Below, one piece after another: positions 33,630 through 42,690 of a stretch of DNA of 64,000 nucleotides. The notes under the pieces are model-generated. The model had not been told where the DNA came from. It saw only the letters and a list, made by a program, of their open reading frames with translations, and searched no databases. The stretch covers positions 4,073,539 to 4,137,538 of the forward strand of contig NC_009633.1 in NCBI RefSeq assembly GCF_000016985.1, given 5' to 3'. How positions within the stretch are numbered: the stretch's first letter is position 1; the number at the start of each line of letters is the position of its first letter. Source of the DNA: Alkaliphilus metalliredigens QYMF (GTDB lineage: Bacteria > Bacillota > Clostridia > Peptostreptococcales > Natronincolaceae). The position numbers were made by a program, and so were the translations under genes.

Positions 33630-34766
33630 TCAATCCTCCATAATTTCATTAAATTCGTTTTTTGCGTTCGTTACGTTCATAGCCACTCTTTTATCTGTTT
33701 TAGGAACAAGCGTTGGCTTTCCCGGTGGTTTTACTATGAGGCTTCCTAAGATTTCCTCAAATTTGGTTTTGCCCATCAGTTTCTGCATCTCTGTCAAAGG
33801 AATAAGGCTCTTACGGTAAATATCTTTATATCCACTCTCTACAGCTTTTTGTGCTACAGCATCTTCATCTTTGTACTTACGAACTGAGCGACCTTCCACA
33901 ACTTTAAAACCACTCCACTCTTTCCCATGGTTAACTGCTGCATCTGTGGCATAAGCAGTTATTTCATTGGCCCACTTCGTGAGATCGGGAATAATCATTA
34001 GAATTTCCTCAATCTCACTATCTGTAAGCAGTGGTGGCATCTTAAACTCCATCTGTGCAAGTTTGAGCTTTTCATCAGCCCTAGCGCGACATCTGGTGGA
34101 TGCTCTACAGAAAGTACACCACGGGCCAGGGATATATTCACCTTCTCCTTGATAGGCTTTTGCTGCCTTAGGTTTTAGTTCTTCTTCTGCCCAGGCTTTA
34201 AGTTCTTCTACTGGAACAGTCCAGGTGCTGACGTTTTCTCTTCGCGGCTGAAATATTGTCATAGAAACTTCTTTGATGTCATAGAGACTGTCATAGATTT
34301 CAAGAGCACCTAATGCATAGAGTTTCATCTGCGGATTGTTTTCTGCGTCCACAAGGACTCCAATTCCGTATTTGAAATCCACTATGTGAAGTCTGTCATC
34401 TGAGATGATTACACAATCTCCCGTCCCAAATCCATCTGGCACATAGCAAGAGAAGTCAAGACGTTGTTCAATAAGAACGATAGGATCAGTACAGGACTTT
34501 CTTGCAAGTTCTACCTGCTCCATGATGAAGGCAACATAGTCATCTGTGCATTCTTCCATCTCATCTGAATCATACTCTGACACGGGCCTCTTACTTCTGA
34601 TGTGGAGAGCCTTTTTCAGTTTGTGTTCTGAGAGTTCATGTGCTGCAGCACCTGCTTTTGCCGCCTCTCCACTTGTGTTTTCAAACTCAAGTTCAAGCCT
34701 TGCAGATGGCAAGCAGTGAAGCCATCTGTGTGAAGAAGATGCAGATAATATTGCGTGATTACCCAT
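33630..34766 (-). CDS. DUF2800 family protein (Cas4/RecB-like nuclease)
   Basis: The start at 34766 (MGNHAILSASSSHRWLHC) follows GGAGG; the frame extends six codons further without a better site. The 378-aa protein has PD-(D/E)XK features: GTGDCVIISDDRLHIVDFKYG (about 125-145) and Q-x-K-LYALGA. A Cys cluster CTFCRASTRC follows near 220-230, like the iron-sulfur Cys sites of Cas4/AddB nucleases. It probably processes phage DNA ends in replication or recombination. Confidence 0.88.
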   Translation of the reverse strand: MGNHAILSASSSHRWLHCLPSARLELEFENTSGEAAKAGAAAHELSEHKLKKALHIRSKRPVSEYDSDEMEECTDDYVAFIMEQVELARKSCTDPIVLIEQRLDFSCYVPDGFGTGDCVIISDDRLHIVDFKYGIGVLVDAENNPQMKLYALGALEIYDSLYDIKEVSMTIFQPRRENVSTWTVPVEELKAWAEEELKPKAAKAYQGEGEYIPGPWCTFCRASTRCRARADEKLKLAQMEFKMPPLLTDSEIEEILMIIPDLTKWANEITAYATDAAVNHGKEWSGFKVVEGRSVRKYKDEDAVAQKAVESGYKDIYRKSLIPLTEMQKLMGKTKFEEILGSLIVKPPGKPTLVPKTDKRVAMNVTNAKNEFNEIMED

Positions 34767-35082
34767 TGCCAAGAACCTCCGCATCTTTCAAGATGTCAGC
34801 ATAGTAGGCCTTGTCAACAGCACTAAGCTTATCAGCACCATACTTCCCGATAATAGCTCTGACTTCTGCAGTAAAACCAAGCTGGCTTTTTTCGGCAAGG
34901 ACCATACGCACTTTTTCAAGTGGGATATCAGGTTCCTTTGCTGTTTCCGACTTTGTGGCAGGCACTTCTTCAGGTGCAGCATCAACTTCCGTCATTGCCT
35001 TACAAACTACTTCTATGCTGTCTGCAAGGCTTCGCATATCGCTTACCACATCAAGCAGTAACTTTACTTTGCTCAAATTCAT
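34759..35082 (-). CDS. Small phage protein, unknown
   Basis: The start at 35082 (MNLSKVKLLLDVV) has GGAGG immediately upstream. The 107-aa product has a helical N-terminus, an Ala/Pro/Glu-rich linker (about 40-60) and a C-terminal helical domain (VRMVLAEKSQLGFTAEVRAIIGKYG) that resembles the lipoyl/rRNA-biogenesis-like small domain often found next to DUF2800. No function is known. It overlaps the DUF2800 start by 8 bp and is translationally linked. Confidence 0.7.
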   Translation of the reverse strand: MNLSKVKLLLDVVSDMRSLADSIEVVCKAMTEVDAAPEEVPATKSETAKEPDIPLEKVRMVLAEKSQLGFTAEVRAIIGKYGADKLSAVDKAYYADILKDAEVLGNG

Positions 35083-35296
35083 TTCCTCCTTTCGTAGTCT
35101 CACAGATAGCAAGTTCCTGGACGCTATCTCCCGGAATAAGAATTGTTACACGCTGTCTATCTCCAAGGAGGAAACGTAGAATGCGCTCCCTTACGGTGAC
35201 ATTACGGCAAGTAACGATTCCGCCTGTCTGTGGCATTTTTGAAACACTGATCTTCAGGTTGTGTTTCATATCCATCACCTCTTTCTGAAGGGTCAT
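35051..35296 (-). CDS. Small phage protein, first gene of the DUF2800-polymerase operon
   Basis: The start at 35296 has GAGGGG 8 nt upstream; a second ATG at 35266 (MKHNLKISVSK) also has AGAGGTG nearby. The 81-aa protein has a beta-rich core (KISVSKMPQTGGIVTCRNVTVRER). It is directly downstream of the second copy of the leader RNA motif. I do not recognise the family. Confidence 0.65.
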   Translation of the reverse strand: MTLQKEVMDMKHNLKISVSKMPQTGGIVTCRNVTVRERILRFLLGDRQRVTILIPGDSVQELAICETTKGGNEFEQSKVTA

Positions 35297-35304
35297 TATT
35301 TTCG

Positions 35305-35346
35305 CCCCTCTATCTGGTAGCCATGAGATGGATGGAAATCTGACGG
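35305..35346 (-). promoter_or_regulatory. Leader RNA motif, copy 2
   Basis: Minus strand: CCGTCAGATTT, a variable arm, ATGGCTACCAGATA and GAGGGG. The stem is weaker than in the other copies but the landmarks and their spacing are kept. It ends at the ribosome site of the first gene of the DUF2800 operon, consistent with control of that operon. Confidence 0.6.
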
Positions 35347-35360
35347 TTTTATGAAATAAC

Positions 35361-35402
35361 AAAAAAATAATGCCCTCAGAAGTATTAAACCTCCAAGGGC
35401 AT
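35361..35402 (-). terminator. Terminator after the lysis genes
   Basis: Minus strand: ATGCCCT and AGGGCAT form a 7-bp stem around a loop of about 19 nt, followed by TATTTTTTT. It lies 9 nt beyond the amidase stop and separates the late operon from the DUF2800 operon. Confidence 0.75.
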
Positions 35403-35411
35403 AGTGCTTAC

Positions 35412-36101
35412 TTATTCGATTTTAATAAAGGCATCCGTAAAGCCTGCAGCTTTTACTCTGGCCAGCATAGCCTCTGCATTAGATTTTACGCTGTAGGCCC
35501 CGACCTGTACCCTGTAAAGCTTCTTAGTTGGTGGAACAGTAACCGTCAGTAGCTTTTTAACGTCAGCCCTGAAAGTATCCATACTCTTACCATGCCTAGA
35601 AAACCAGTGCCGAGGATCTCCGTGATTGCTGGCGATTTTCTTTTGATAGCCTTCATAGTGGCCGATGATGTCTTTCTCCGTCAGGTCATAAATTTTGCAA
35701 AGATGCGCGCAAAGCTCCGTAGCTTCTTTGTAGACTGCATTGAAGTAGGCTGTATCAGATAGGTTGTCTTCACAGATTTCAAATCCGATATGACTGTTGT
35801 TGGCGTCACCTCCTGCATGCCAGCCTCTATGATCCCATGGCAGGGTTTGATAGGTAGCGACGGTACCATTTTTTAGCTTTCCAATAAAGGCATGGACACA
35901 AACTTGTCTACCACTGGGTCTATGTTGGTTCCAATGATTATTGTACTGGTTCTCCCCCAGGAGGCCATCATCGGGTCCAACATATCTACGAAGGTAGGGG
36001 TTATTGGCCCCAGTGCTATGGACCATGATGCCTTTGGGCTTGATTTTCCTACCTGCTTTATAACATTCATTTTCTGTAAGGATTAGTTTTTTAAGGTTCA
36101 T
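35412..36101 (-). CDS. Phage endolysin: N-acetylmuramoyl-L-alanine amidase with SPOR domain
   Basis: The 229-aa enzyme has an Amidase_2 domain (about 20-165) with zinc ligands in MVHSTG, WDHRGWHAGG and GHYEGYQ. A C-terminal SPOR-like repeat (about 193-229: LYRVQVGAYSVKSNAEAMLARV) probably binds denuded glycan. It cuts the peptide from peptidoglycan sugar at lysis. It follows the holin gene and is the last late gene before a terminator. Confidence 0.92.
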   Translation of the reverse strand: MNLKKLILTENECYKAGRKIKPKGIMVHSTGANNPYLRRYVGPDDGLLGENQYNNHWNQHRPSGRQVCVHAFIGKLKNGTVATYQTLPWDHRGWHAGGDANNSHIGFEICEDNLSDTAYFNAVYKEATELCAHLCKIYDLTEKDIIGHYEGYQKKIASNHGDPRHWFSRHGKSMDTFRADVKKLLTVTVPPTKKLYRVQVGAYSVKSNAEAMLARVKAAGFTDAFIKIE

Positions 36102-36129
36102 TGTTCTCCTCCTTCAAGATGGCCACTCA

Positions 36130-36546
36130 TTACTTTGTTCCATCTTTATCTCCACCGTCTTTAAGTTGTTCCAAAACATCGCGGAGCTTTTCTGGAATAG
36201 GCAGTCCTAGTCTTGTGGCATTTTCAATAATGCTGATTCCTTCATTGGATAGGTAGAAGAAGATCACTGCTGTTCTGATTACACCGCCATCACCGATGAT
36301 GTTCTGATCAATGATGTGGGCAATGCCTACCAATGAAAAAATAACGACTTTCTTGAAAATGCCCCGAGCACCCACGTCACTGGATAAATGCTTCTCGATA
36401 ATGGCGCACATGACACCAAGCAGATAATCAATGACAACAAAGGCAATCAGGGCATATAAAAATCCATCGTAACCTCCGAGAAACCAGCCAAGCCAACCGC
36501 CAAGGCTAGCAATAGCCAGTTGAATATAAGTCCAAATATCTCTCAT
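36130..36546 (-). CDS. Phage holin (phi-Cp1/TcdE-like family)
   Basis: A 138-aa membrane protein with three or four hydrophobic segments (about 8-26, 30-48, 68-90) and a charged tail. The start MRDIWTYIQLAIASLGGWLG and the central DYLLGVMCAI are typical of the PF05105-type holins of clostridial phages. It makes the membrane lesion that releases the amidase encoded just downstream. Confidence 0.9.
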   Translation of the reverse strand: MRDIWTYIQLAIASLGGWLGWFLGGYDGFLYALIAFVVIDYLLGVMCAIIEKHLSSDVGARGIFKKVVIFSLVGIAHIIDQNIIGDGGVIRTAVIFFYLSNEGISIIENATRLGLPIPEKLRDVLEQLKDGGDKDGTK

Positions 36547-36629
36547 TGCTTTTCCTCGCTTTCATGTAGATTTATATATTAAAAGACGCCCGGCTAAAGG
36601 CGTCATAATCTGATAGAAATGGGCTTCAA

Positions 36630-37703
36630 TTAGTAAGGTGCATAGTAGACATACCCGCTGGCTTTGGCATAGAACCCGTCTCCGGGAATGTACATGGCAC
36701 CGTCAAAGGTATCGTATTGACTAGTGGTAAAACCAGGTTGATGCAAGCATTCCCAGGTAATCCCATCAGAGGATACACAAAGACTGCTCTCTTTTAGAAG
36801 TGCAAACTTCCCCCAATCAGGCATCCACATGATGTTTCTTGGATTAGGAATATTGTTATTTGCCAGATCTCCTACCCAGGAAAGATTGGTTTCAGTAATC
36901 TGTGTAGCATCATCGTTCATCACACAGAGCTTCACATAGTAGGTGTAATCGCCACCCACATTGGTGTAATTGAATTTCATCACAAAGAGCACACCATTGA
37001 TAGAGCGAATGAACATGTACCGAGTATCATTCACATCTTCAGGAATGGTGGTTCCCCAGTTTCCTGGACTTGATGTGCTGGCTCTGGCGATGGATTTGTC
37101 ACCACCAACAACACCTACAAAGTATCCTTTGTGCCGGGTCAGGTATTTAAAGATGGGGACTGAGGTTCCATCAGATCCGACCAGGGTCCAGGCAGTTCGT
37201 TCTTCCAGGGAATCAAAGCTATAGTAAACCGGGGATTTATAGTACCACCAGCTGACCACACCAGAGCCTCTGTCCATATCATAAGCACCACAGGTCATGG
37301 CATTTTGTGCTCCGGCGCAGTACCCAGCATTATGCCAGGTAATACCATCAAAGGATGCGATGATATTGGCGAGACCCACGATCTTTGCGATAAAGACACC
37401 ATCAGCAGCATAAAGAATTTCAGGCTGCCCATGACTCCACCAAGGAACACTGACAACGGTCCATTGTTTAGTGGTCTTGTTCCAGTAGGACATGTATGGG
37501 GTTTTGGCGTAATAAACAGCTATCTGAGCGTTTCCGTTATCATAGACATTAATCTGTCTCTCACTTCCGTATTGAGTATAGCCAAAGTTGTTATAGTACT
37601 TCTTGGTCCAGCTTAAGGTAGGAATAGGAAGGACAATGCTGCCTCTACCACCAAAAGCAGTCCAGATGGCCAAGGTGTTATTAAAATTACGATCATAGCT
37701 CAT
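36630..37703 (-). CDS. Putative receptor-binding tail fibre or beta-propeller protein
   Basis: The 357-aa protein is rich in aromatic and Gly residues and has repeated units such as ASFDGITWHN and VSSDGITWEC, the Asp-box-like pattern of sialidase-type propellers. No membrane or catalytic segment is seen. The position between the tail endopeptidase-like protein and the holin is where receptor-binding proteins lie. Function is inferred; the receptor is unknown. Confidence 0.6.
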   Translation of the reverse strand: MSYDRNFNNTLAIWTAFGGRGSIVLPIPTLSWTKKYYNNFGYTQYGSERQINVYDNGNAQIAVYYAKTPYMSYWNKTTKQWTVVSVPWWSHGQPEILYAADGVFIAKIVGLANIIASFDGITWHNAGYCAGAQNAMTCGAYDMDRGSGVVSWWYYKSPVYYSFDSLEERTAWTLVGSDGTSVPIFKYLTRHKGYFVGVVGGDKSIARASTSSPGNWGTTIPEDVNDTRYMFIRSINGVLFVMKFNYTNVGGDYTYYVKLCVMNDDATQITETNLSWVGDLANNNIPNPRNIMWMPDWGKFALLKESSLCVSSDGITWECLHQPGFTTSQYDTFDGAMYIPGDGFYAKASGYVYYAPY

Positions 37704-37714
37704 GGGTTTCCTCC

Positions 37715-38842
37715 TTAAACTTTCTCAATGGCTGTAATTCTTCCACTGGAATCAGTGGAGTAGGAGTAGCTTCCAGTGGAGCCATCGGCATAGGTTACTT
37801 CAAAGGCTGCAGCATCAATCAGAAGTGATGAGACCTCTTTAAGGAGAAGCTCTGAGAAAATATCTTCTAAGGTGATGCTGGTGATCCTGCCACTGGAATC
37901 AGTGGTGAAGCTGTACTCGGCATGATACTGGTGGGTATCGCCTTTTTCCACTTCGTAGGTCACATTGATTTTGTTATTAACCACCGACAGCGTTTTTACA
38001 ATGGTGTAGGAGACACCTAAGTCATAGACCTGGTTTTGAAGATCATCCACAGAGCTTCCAACATTAGAAATTGAATTTTCGATGCGATAAAAGGTATCAG
38101 AAATACTTGGTCTGTATCTTCCCACCTCAACGCGGATGTTGAATCTGTAAAATGGATTGTACTCAAGTGAGATGATCCTGGTTTTCACATTGATTCCTAA
38201 TGGATTGAAGATGATGTGCACATTATCGCCTACAGCCAAATCCATCAGTTTGAAAAAGGAAATGTCATAGGATGATGCATTCTCCCTGGAATCATGGGAT
38301 ACAGCCACGTTTGTAACATTCTTTGAACCCATCACAGGGATATAATCATTTGAGCCTCTATGGCTACGAATATTAATGCTATAGCCATCGTACTGGATTT
38401 CACCACCCAAAATAGCAATGAACTGCATAAGAGCAGCTCGCCTGGAAACCTTCTGATTTATTTTCATAGTGACGCTCTCTGTAAAATCCACAATCCCAGC
38501 TGAAAAGGGAGTCCCAGCAAGGAGCTGGGATAATCCTGCAAAAGGATCACCTGTGAAATCAAAACTGCTTATTTGATACATTTCATGATTCAAAAGATAA
38601 GACACATGTTCACAAAGAACAGAGCAAACCGGCAGGCTCCCTTGAATTGATTTACTGATTTGAACCAGTTCAAAATACTGATTATCTAGTTTTGCAATTT
38701 GCTTAGTTTTTAAGGCCAATGCAGACTTCGCCATAACAGTAAATGAGAGGGTAAATTCACCCTCTAAGGTTTCTCTAATGTTTGAGCTGATGACTTTCTT
38801 AACGGACTGAATCATGGTTGCTCCCGCGTAAATTTCAATCAA
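37715..38842 (-). CDS. Phage tail protein, baseplate/endopeptidase-like (Tal/gp18-type)
   Basis: A 375-aa protein starting MIEIYAGATMIQSVKKVISSNIRETLEGEFTLSF, the opening seen in prophage tail hub proteins related to gp18/Tal. The first 260 or so residues form the hub-like region; the C-terminal part has two copies of a YSF/TTDSSGRITSI-type beta unit that may bind the following fibre. It follows the tape measure gene by 18 bp with no separate distal-tail (Dit) gene between. Confidence 0.75.
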   Translation of the reverse strand: MIEIYAGATMIQSVKKVISSNIRETLEGEFTLSFTVMAKSALALKTKQIAKLDNQYFELVQISKSIQGSLPVCSVLCEHVSYLLNHEMYQISSFDFTGDPFAGLSQLLAGTPFSAGIVDFTESVTMKINQKVSRRAALMQFIAILGGEIQYDGYSINIRSHRGSNDYIPVMGSKNVTNVAVSHDSRENASSYDISFFKLMDLAVGDNVHIIFNPLGINVKTRIISLEYNPFYRFNIRVEVGRYRPSISDTFYRIENSISNVGSSVDDLQNQVYDLGVSYTIVKTLSVVNNKINVTYEVEKGDTHQYHAEYSFTTDSSGRITSITLEDIFSELLLKEVSSLLIDAAAFEVTYADGSTGSYSYSTDSSGRITAIEKV

Positions 38843-38860
38843 GGGACCGCCTCCTTTCTA

Positions 38861-41131
38861 TTAACTTCCTGCCACACCAAGGTTTCTAACTGTGACGGTG
38901 TTTTGGTTCCACTGAAGTTGGGCTATGACTCTTGTTAGAATGTTACCGTCAATGGTAAGAGGGATAGTTACATCAAAGACTGCTCCGTCAGAACCACCAA
39001 AACTTCCAGTGACTTGAGAGTTCAGGTCCAAATCAAAGTCTGTAGGAATAGCTCCCTGCATATCTTTTTCCACATCACCCATGGCTTTTTCGAAGCCCTC
39101 TCCAATACCTTCACCCATGTTGGAACCAATGCCTGCAAACACCTTTGAAGGAGATCTAATACCAAGAACCTTCTTGACGCCACCAACGATCCCGTTGACC
39201 ATATTTTTTACTTTTTCTCCAAGCCAACCAATCATCGATGCGATACCGTCCCATAAACCTCTGGCTATATTTCTTCCCACTTCTAAAATTGATGGAATCC
39301 CACGGGCAAGTCCGGTGACAATAGACATGATGATCTGAGGCAGTTGAGCCACGATCTGAGGGATAGCTCTAATCAAGCCCATACCAAGCTGAATGGTCAG
39401 CTGAACTCCCATTTCAATGAGCCTTGGTAGATTACTGGTGATGAAGGTAATGATGCTGTTAATAATCTGAGGCAGTGATTGAATCAGAGTTGGTAGTGAG
39501 TTCAAAAGTCCCATAGCCAAGCCGCTGATAATCTGAAATGCTGCATCTAGCACCAAATCCAGATTATTGATTAAGGTGGTAGCGATCAGAATCACTGCTT
39601 CTACAATGGAAGGAATAAGTTCTGGTAGGGCATCTCCAAGGCCCGTTGCAAGGGTCACAATCATCACTAGCGCCGCTTCCACCAGGGCAGGAAGATTGGT
39701 AATAATCCCATCCACCAATGTTAGAACAAGCTGCAAAGCACCTTCTGTAATTTGAGGTAAGGCTTCGATAAGGCCACCTACAATGGTCATGATGATATTG
39801 GTTGCCGCTTCAATAAGTGTGGGAAGATTATCTAAAATCCCACTGACAAGAGCGAGAATCAAATCAGGTGCAACTTCTGCAATGGCCGCAATAAGTCCAG
39901 TAACCACATCCAGAATTTGAGGAAGGATGACAGCAATCTGTTCAACCGTCTGCCTAGCTCCTTCTTTTAACTGCTCAGCAGCTCCTTCTTGACCAGTGAT
40001 TAGGCCCGTCAAACCATCTAAAATCATGGTAAAGCCAGGGAGGAGCTGTGATGTGATATTGTTTTTCACCCCGGCAAAGGAGCGGGTGAGATTGTCCATG
40101 GCGTCTGTGTAGTTCACCGCGGCGTCCACAGATTCATCACTCATCACCAGCCCCAGTTCACTGGCCTTATTTTTTAGGGCATCGGTGCTTTCAGCAGATT
40201 GATTCAAAAGTGCACCAAGCTCAACTGAGGATGTTCCCAGTAGGTCATTGGCAATGGCCGCTTTTTCACCTTCATCAGAGATGCCTTGTAGACCTTTAAT
40301 GGTCATCTCAAAGACTTCTTCTCTGGATTTGCCCTCAAGGTCTGCCATGGAAATCCCTAGTCGCTGAAACTTTTCTGTGGCTGAGGAACTCCCATTGATG
40401 GCATCGTCCACGGTGTTATTAAGCTTCTTCATCCCGTTTTCTAAGGATGAGATACTGGCACCATTTTGGGAAAGGACATAGTCCCACTCTTGATAGCCTT
40501 GCCTGGAAAGACCAATCCTTTGGCTGGCCTTATCGATTTCATCCCCTGCGGCGGCAGCATCATTAGCCATATCAAAGAGCTTTTTACCTGCTGTTATCGC
40601 TGCAGTTCCAATGGCCGCCATGGCAACACCAATCCCCGCAGCCACACCTTTCATAACTGAACCGAGCTTTTCAAACTTACCACCGGAATCATCTGCTACT
40701 TTAGCAGAGTCTTTGATTTCATCCCCAAACTTGTCCGCTTCTTTACCAGCATCATCAAACCCATCACTGGCTGCATCAAGAGCCTTGTTGTTATCATCCA
40801 GCTCTTTTTCCATTTTATTTAGGTCTGCATTTGCATTGTTTAGCTGGATCTGCCAGGCTTTTGTTCTTTTGTCATTCTCCCCAAAGGACTCAGCAGCATT
40901 TTTCAGCGCAGCTTCAAGGGTGGATACTTTACTTTTTTGAGCGTCAATCTCTTTATTTAAGACTTCATTTCTTGCTGTAATAGCCTTGATGGATTTATCT
41001 TGCTTATCAAACTGTGAAGTAACCAGATTCATTTCAGAACCCAGCACCTTGAATGTTTGATTGATATCTCGAAGAGAGCTCTTGAACTCCTTTTCACCCT
41101 CAACACCGATTTTTAGGCCGAAGTCCGACAT
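38861..41131 (-). CDS. Tail tape measure protein
   Basis: The start at 41131 (MSDFGLKIGVEGEKEFKSSL) has GGAGGTGAACGCT before it; a GTG three codons earlier overlaps that site. The 756-aa protein has a coiled-coil N-terminus (about 40-145), a hydrophobic segment near 160-180 and a long region (about 360-650) of repeating amphipathic helices rich in Leu, Ile and Pro. It sets tail length and helps DNA entry. Its modest length suggests a short siphovirus tail. Confidence 0.92.
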   Translation of the reverse strand: MSDFGLKIGVEGEKEFKSSLRDINQTFKVLGSEMNLVTSQFDKQDKSIKAITARNEVLNKEIDAQKSKVSTLEAALKNAAESFGENDKRTKAWQIQLNNANADLNKMEKELDDNNKALDAASDGFDDAGKEADKFGDEIKDSAKVADDSGGKFEKLGSVMKGVAAGIGVAMAAIGTAAITAGKKLFDMANDAAAAGDEIDKASQRIGLSRQGYQEWDYVLSQNGASISSLENGMKKLNNTVDDAINGSSSATEKFQRLGISMADLEGKSREEVFEMTIKGLQGISDEGEKAAIANDLLGTSSVELGALLNQSAESTDALKNKASELGLVMSDESVDAAVNYTDAMDNLTRSFAGVKNNITSQLLPGFTMILDGLTGLITGQEGAAEQLKEGARQTVEQIAVILPQILDVVTGLIAAIAEVAPDLILALVSGILDNLPTLIEAATNIIMTIVGGLIEALPQITEGALQLVLTLVDGIITNLPALVEAALVMIVTLATGLGDALPELIPSIVEAVILIATTLINNLDLVLDAAFQIISGLAMGLLNSLPTLIQSLPQIINSIITFITSNLPRLIEMGVQLTIQLGMGLIRAIPQIVAQLPQIIMSIVTGLARGIPSILEVGRNIARGLWDGIASMIGWLGEKVKNMVNGIVGGVKKVLGIRSPSKVFAGIGSNMGEGIGEGFEKAMGDVEKDMQGAIPTDFDLDLNSQVTGSFGGSDGAVFDVTIPLTIDGNILTRVIAQLQWNQNTVTVRNLGVAGS

Positions 41132-41195
41132 AGCGTTCACCTCCTTTGGGGCATAAAAAATGACACCGCCTAAGGTGCCACTCTAAATGGTTTTG

Positions 41196-41794
41196 TTATA
41201 GAAATTCTGGGATAATCTCATCGATGTAGCGCTCTTGTTTCGGTTTCGATATTCCGGTAAATTGCTTGTGACATTCCCAAAGGTCCATTAAATAGCCAAT
41301 GGGCATGAGCCACACTTCATCTTCTAAACGTCTTAAATGGACTGTTCCAAAGTAAATAAGTCGGGTAAAGACTTGTTCATCACTTACCCGACCACCTCGT
41401 TTTTTGAGTCGTCACTCTCCACATTCCTTTTTGTGCCTTTCATCATACTGGCCATAATGGCATTCTTGTAATTAGCCAGGTCAAAGGGGGTGGTAAGAAG
41501 CTCCACTTCATCTTCTGTGAGAAGGTCTTTTTTATCATCCTTGTTCCTAATATTGTGGATCAGGATGGATTGGTTTGCCAGAAGGGTGATGAGCCAAACC
41601 ACCTCCTCCAGAGCCATTTCAAAGTTCTCAGTTTTCATGAGCTTATCGCCCAAATTCTCAAGACCACCATAGCGCTTTGCAATTTCCTTTGTAGCTTTGG
41701 TGGTAAGAATCATCTTAAACTCTGTGCCCCCAATATCTATGGTGGTACTTCGTTCTTCAGCGGCCTCATCAACCTTTAATTTTTCATCTGCCAT
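41196..41794 (-). CDS. Tail assembly chaperone gpGT, made by -1 frameshift
   Basis: The gpG frame slips by -1 at A AAA AAC (41405-41399), just before its stop, into an ORF ending at 41196. This adds about 69 residues, SKKRGGRVSDEQVFTRLIYFG to QERYIDEIIPEFL. The G/GT pair is conserved in long-tailed phages: G coats the tape measure and GT, made in small amounts, recruits tail subunits. The T part has no start codon of its own, which supports the frameshift. Confidence 0.85.
41384..41794 (-). CDS. Tail assembly chaperone gpG
   Basis: The start at 41794 (MADEKLKVDEAAEERS) follows GGGAGGG; a longer frame to 41809 is not supported. The 136-aa acidic protein has a beta-rich centre (TTIDIGGTEFKMILTTKATKEI) and a helical second half, matching phage tail chaperones. 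It lies between the major tail protein and tape measure genes as expected. It ends 5 codons after the slippery site that yields gpGT. Confidence 0.85.
   Translation of the reverse strand: MADEKLKVDEAAEERSTTIDIGGTEFKMILTTKATKEIAKRYGGLENLGDKLMKTENFEMALEEVVWLITLLANQSILIHNIRNKDDKKDLLTEDEVELLTTPFDLANYKNAIMASMMKGTKRNVESDDSKNEVVG
41399..41405 (-). promoter_or_regulatory. Programmed -1 ribosomal frameshift slippery site
   Basis: The heptamer A AAA AAC is in exact zero-frame phase (TCA AAA AAC GAG) and 12 nt before the gpG stop. Reading after slippage continues into the T extension. A-AAA-AAC is a canonical slippery sequence. Confidence 0.88.
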
Positions 41795-41808
41795 GATCAA
41801 CCCTCCCA

Positions 41809-42690
41809 TTAAGAAACAACAACAGTAGCCACTGTGGTCGTCACGTTTTCTGCACCACTAGAGCTTAAGACGCAGTAGTAGTAATAGGTATCTGCCAAAA
41901 GGTCTGTTGGAATATCAAAGCTCGCAGAAGTTTCTCCATTAATGGAAGTACCGCCAGTGGTGCTATCGATGGTATTTTCATACCACTGATAGGTTACAGG
42001 GTTTGAGGTGTTGGAGCTTGCCACAACAGAAAGGCTTCCAGAAATGCTTCCTGCGGTTACTTCACTTAAGCTTGCTGGCTGGGTTGTGATGGTAATGGTT
42101 GGGGTTACGGCTGTGAAGTCTGGTTCATAAACGGATGTGAACCAGCTTGTAATGGTTGATGCCGATACGCCATTATCTCCTTCAGTAACTTCCGCTTTCC
42201 AAGGATGCTTGCTTTCTCCATCTAGTTTATTTCTTCTAAAGACGGTTCCCTCTATGGTGGGACTGCTAAATGTAATGGAGTCGCCTTTGGTAGCAAGACT
42301 TGTGGCGGGAACAGAGAAGATAACCCTGTAGAGCCAAAAGTAGCGATATTTTCCATTGGCCTTCTTGGCACGAAACCCAACTGCCACAGGGCTACCACCA
42401 TCTTCACTTCTTGAAACCACCACATTGTTGCTGTCAATTTTGCAGCCGGTTAAATCCTGAGCTACAAGTGAGCCAATGTCATCAATTCCTAAACTTAAAG
42501 CACCACTCTTAAATTCTTTGACCACTTCGCTGGCACCGTCATCTGCATAAAGAATGGCTTCAATGAGCTCAATGCTCAGCTCTGCGGTCATGGCTTTAGC
42601 CAGCACTTTAGGGGTGCCATAGGTTTCGATGCCGTTTTGATCTTCTGTGATTTTTGCATAAAATAGAGAGTCCAATCCGATCGTTGCCAT
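41809..42690 (-). CDS. Major tail protein with C-terminal Ig-like domain
   Basis: A 293-aa protein. The first 190 or so residues match phi13-type major tail proteins (MATIGLDSLFYAKITEDQNGIETYGTP, and VGFRAKKANGKYRYFWLYRV). After a linker, residues 200-293 form an Ig-like domain (TITTQPASLSEVTAGSISGS to VTYQWYEN). It polymerises to form the tail tube; the Ig-like domain would decorate the outside. Confidence 0.9.
   Translation of the reverse strand: MATIGLDSLFYAKITEDQNGIETYGTPKVLAKAMTAELSIELIEAILYADDGASEVVKEFKSGALSLGIDDIGSLVAQDLTGCKIDSNNVVVSRSEDGGSPVAVGFRAKKANGKYRYFWLYRVIFSVPATSLATKGDSITFSSPTIEGTVFRRNKLDGESKHPWKAEVTEGDNGVSASTITSWFTSVYEPDFTAVTPTITITTQPASLSEVTAGSISGSLSVVASSNTSNPVTYQWYENTIDSTTGGTSINGETSASFDIPTDLLADTYYYYCVLSSSGAENVTTTVATVVVS

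Noticed and set aside
37715-41131. Missing distal-tail (Dit) gene as a deletion
   Set aside because: The tape measure is followed directly by a hub-like protein with normal spacing; some related phages may have this layout, and no junction scar is seen.
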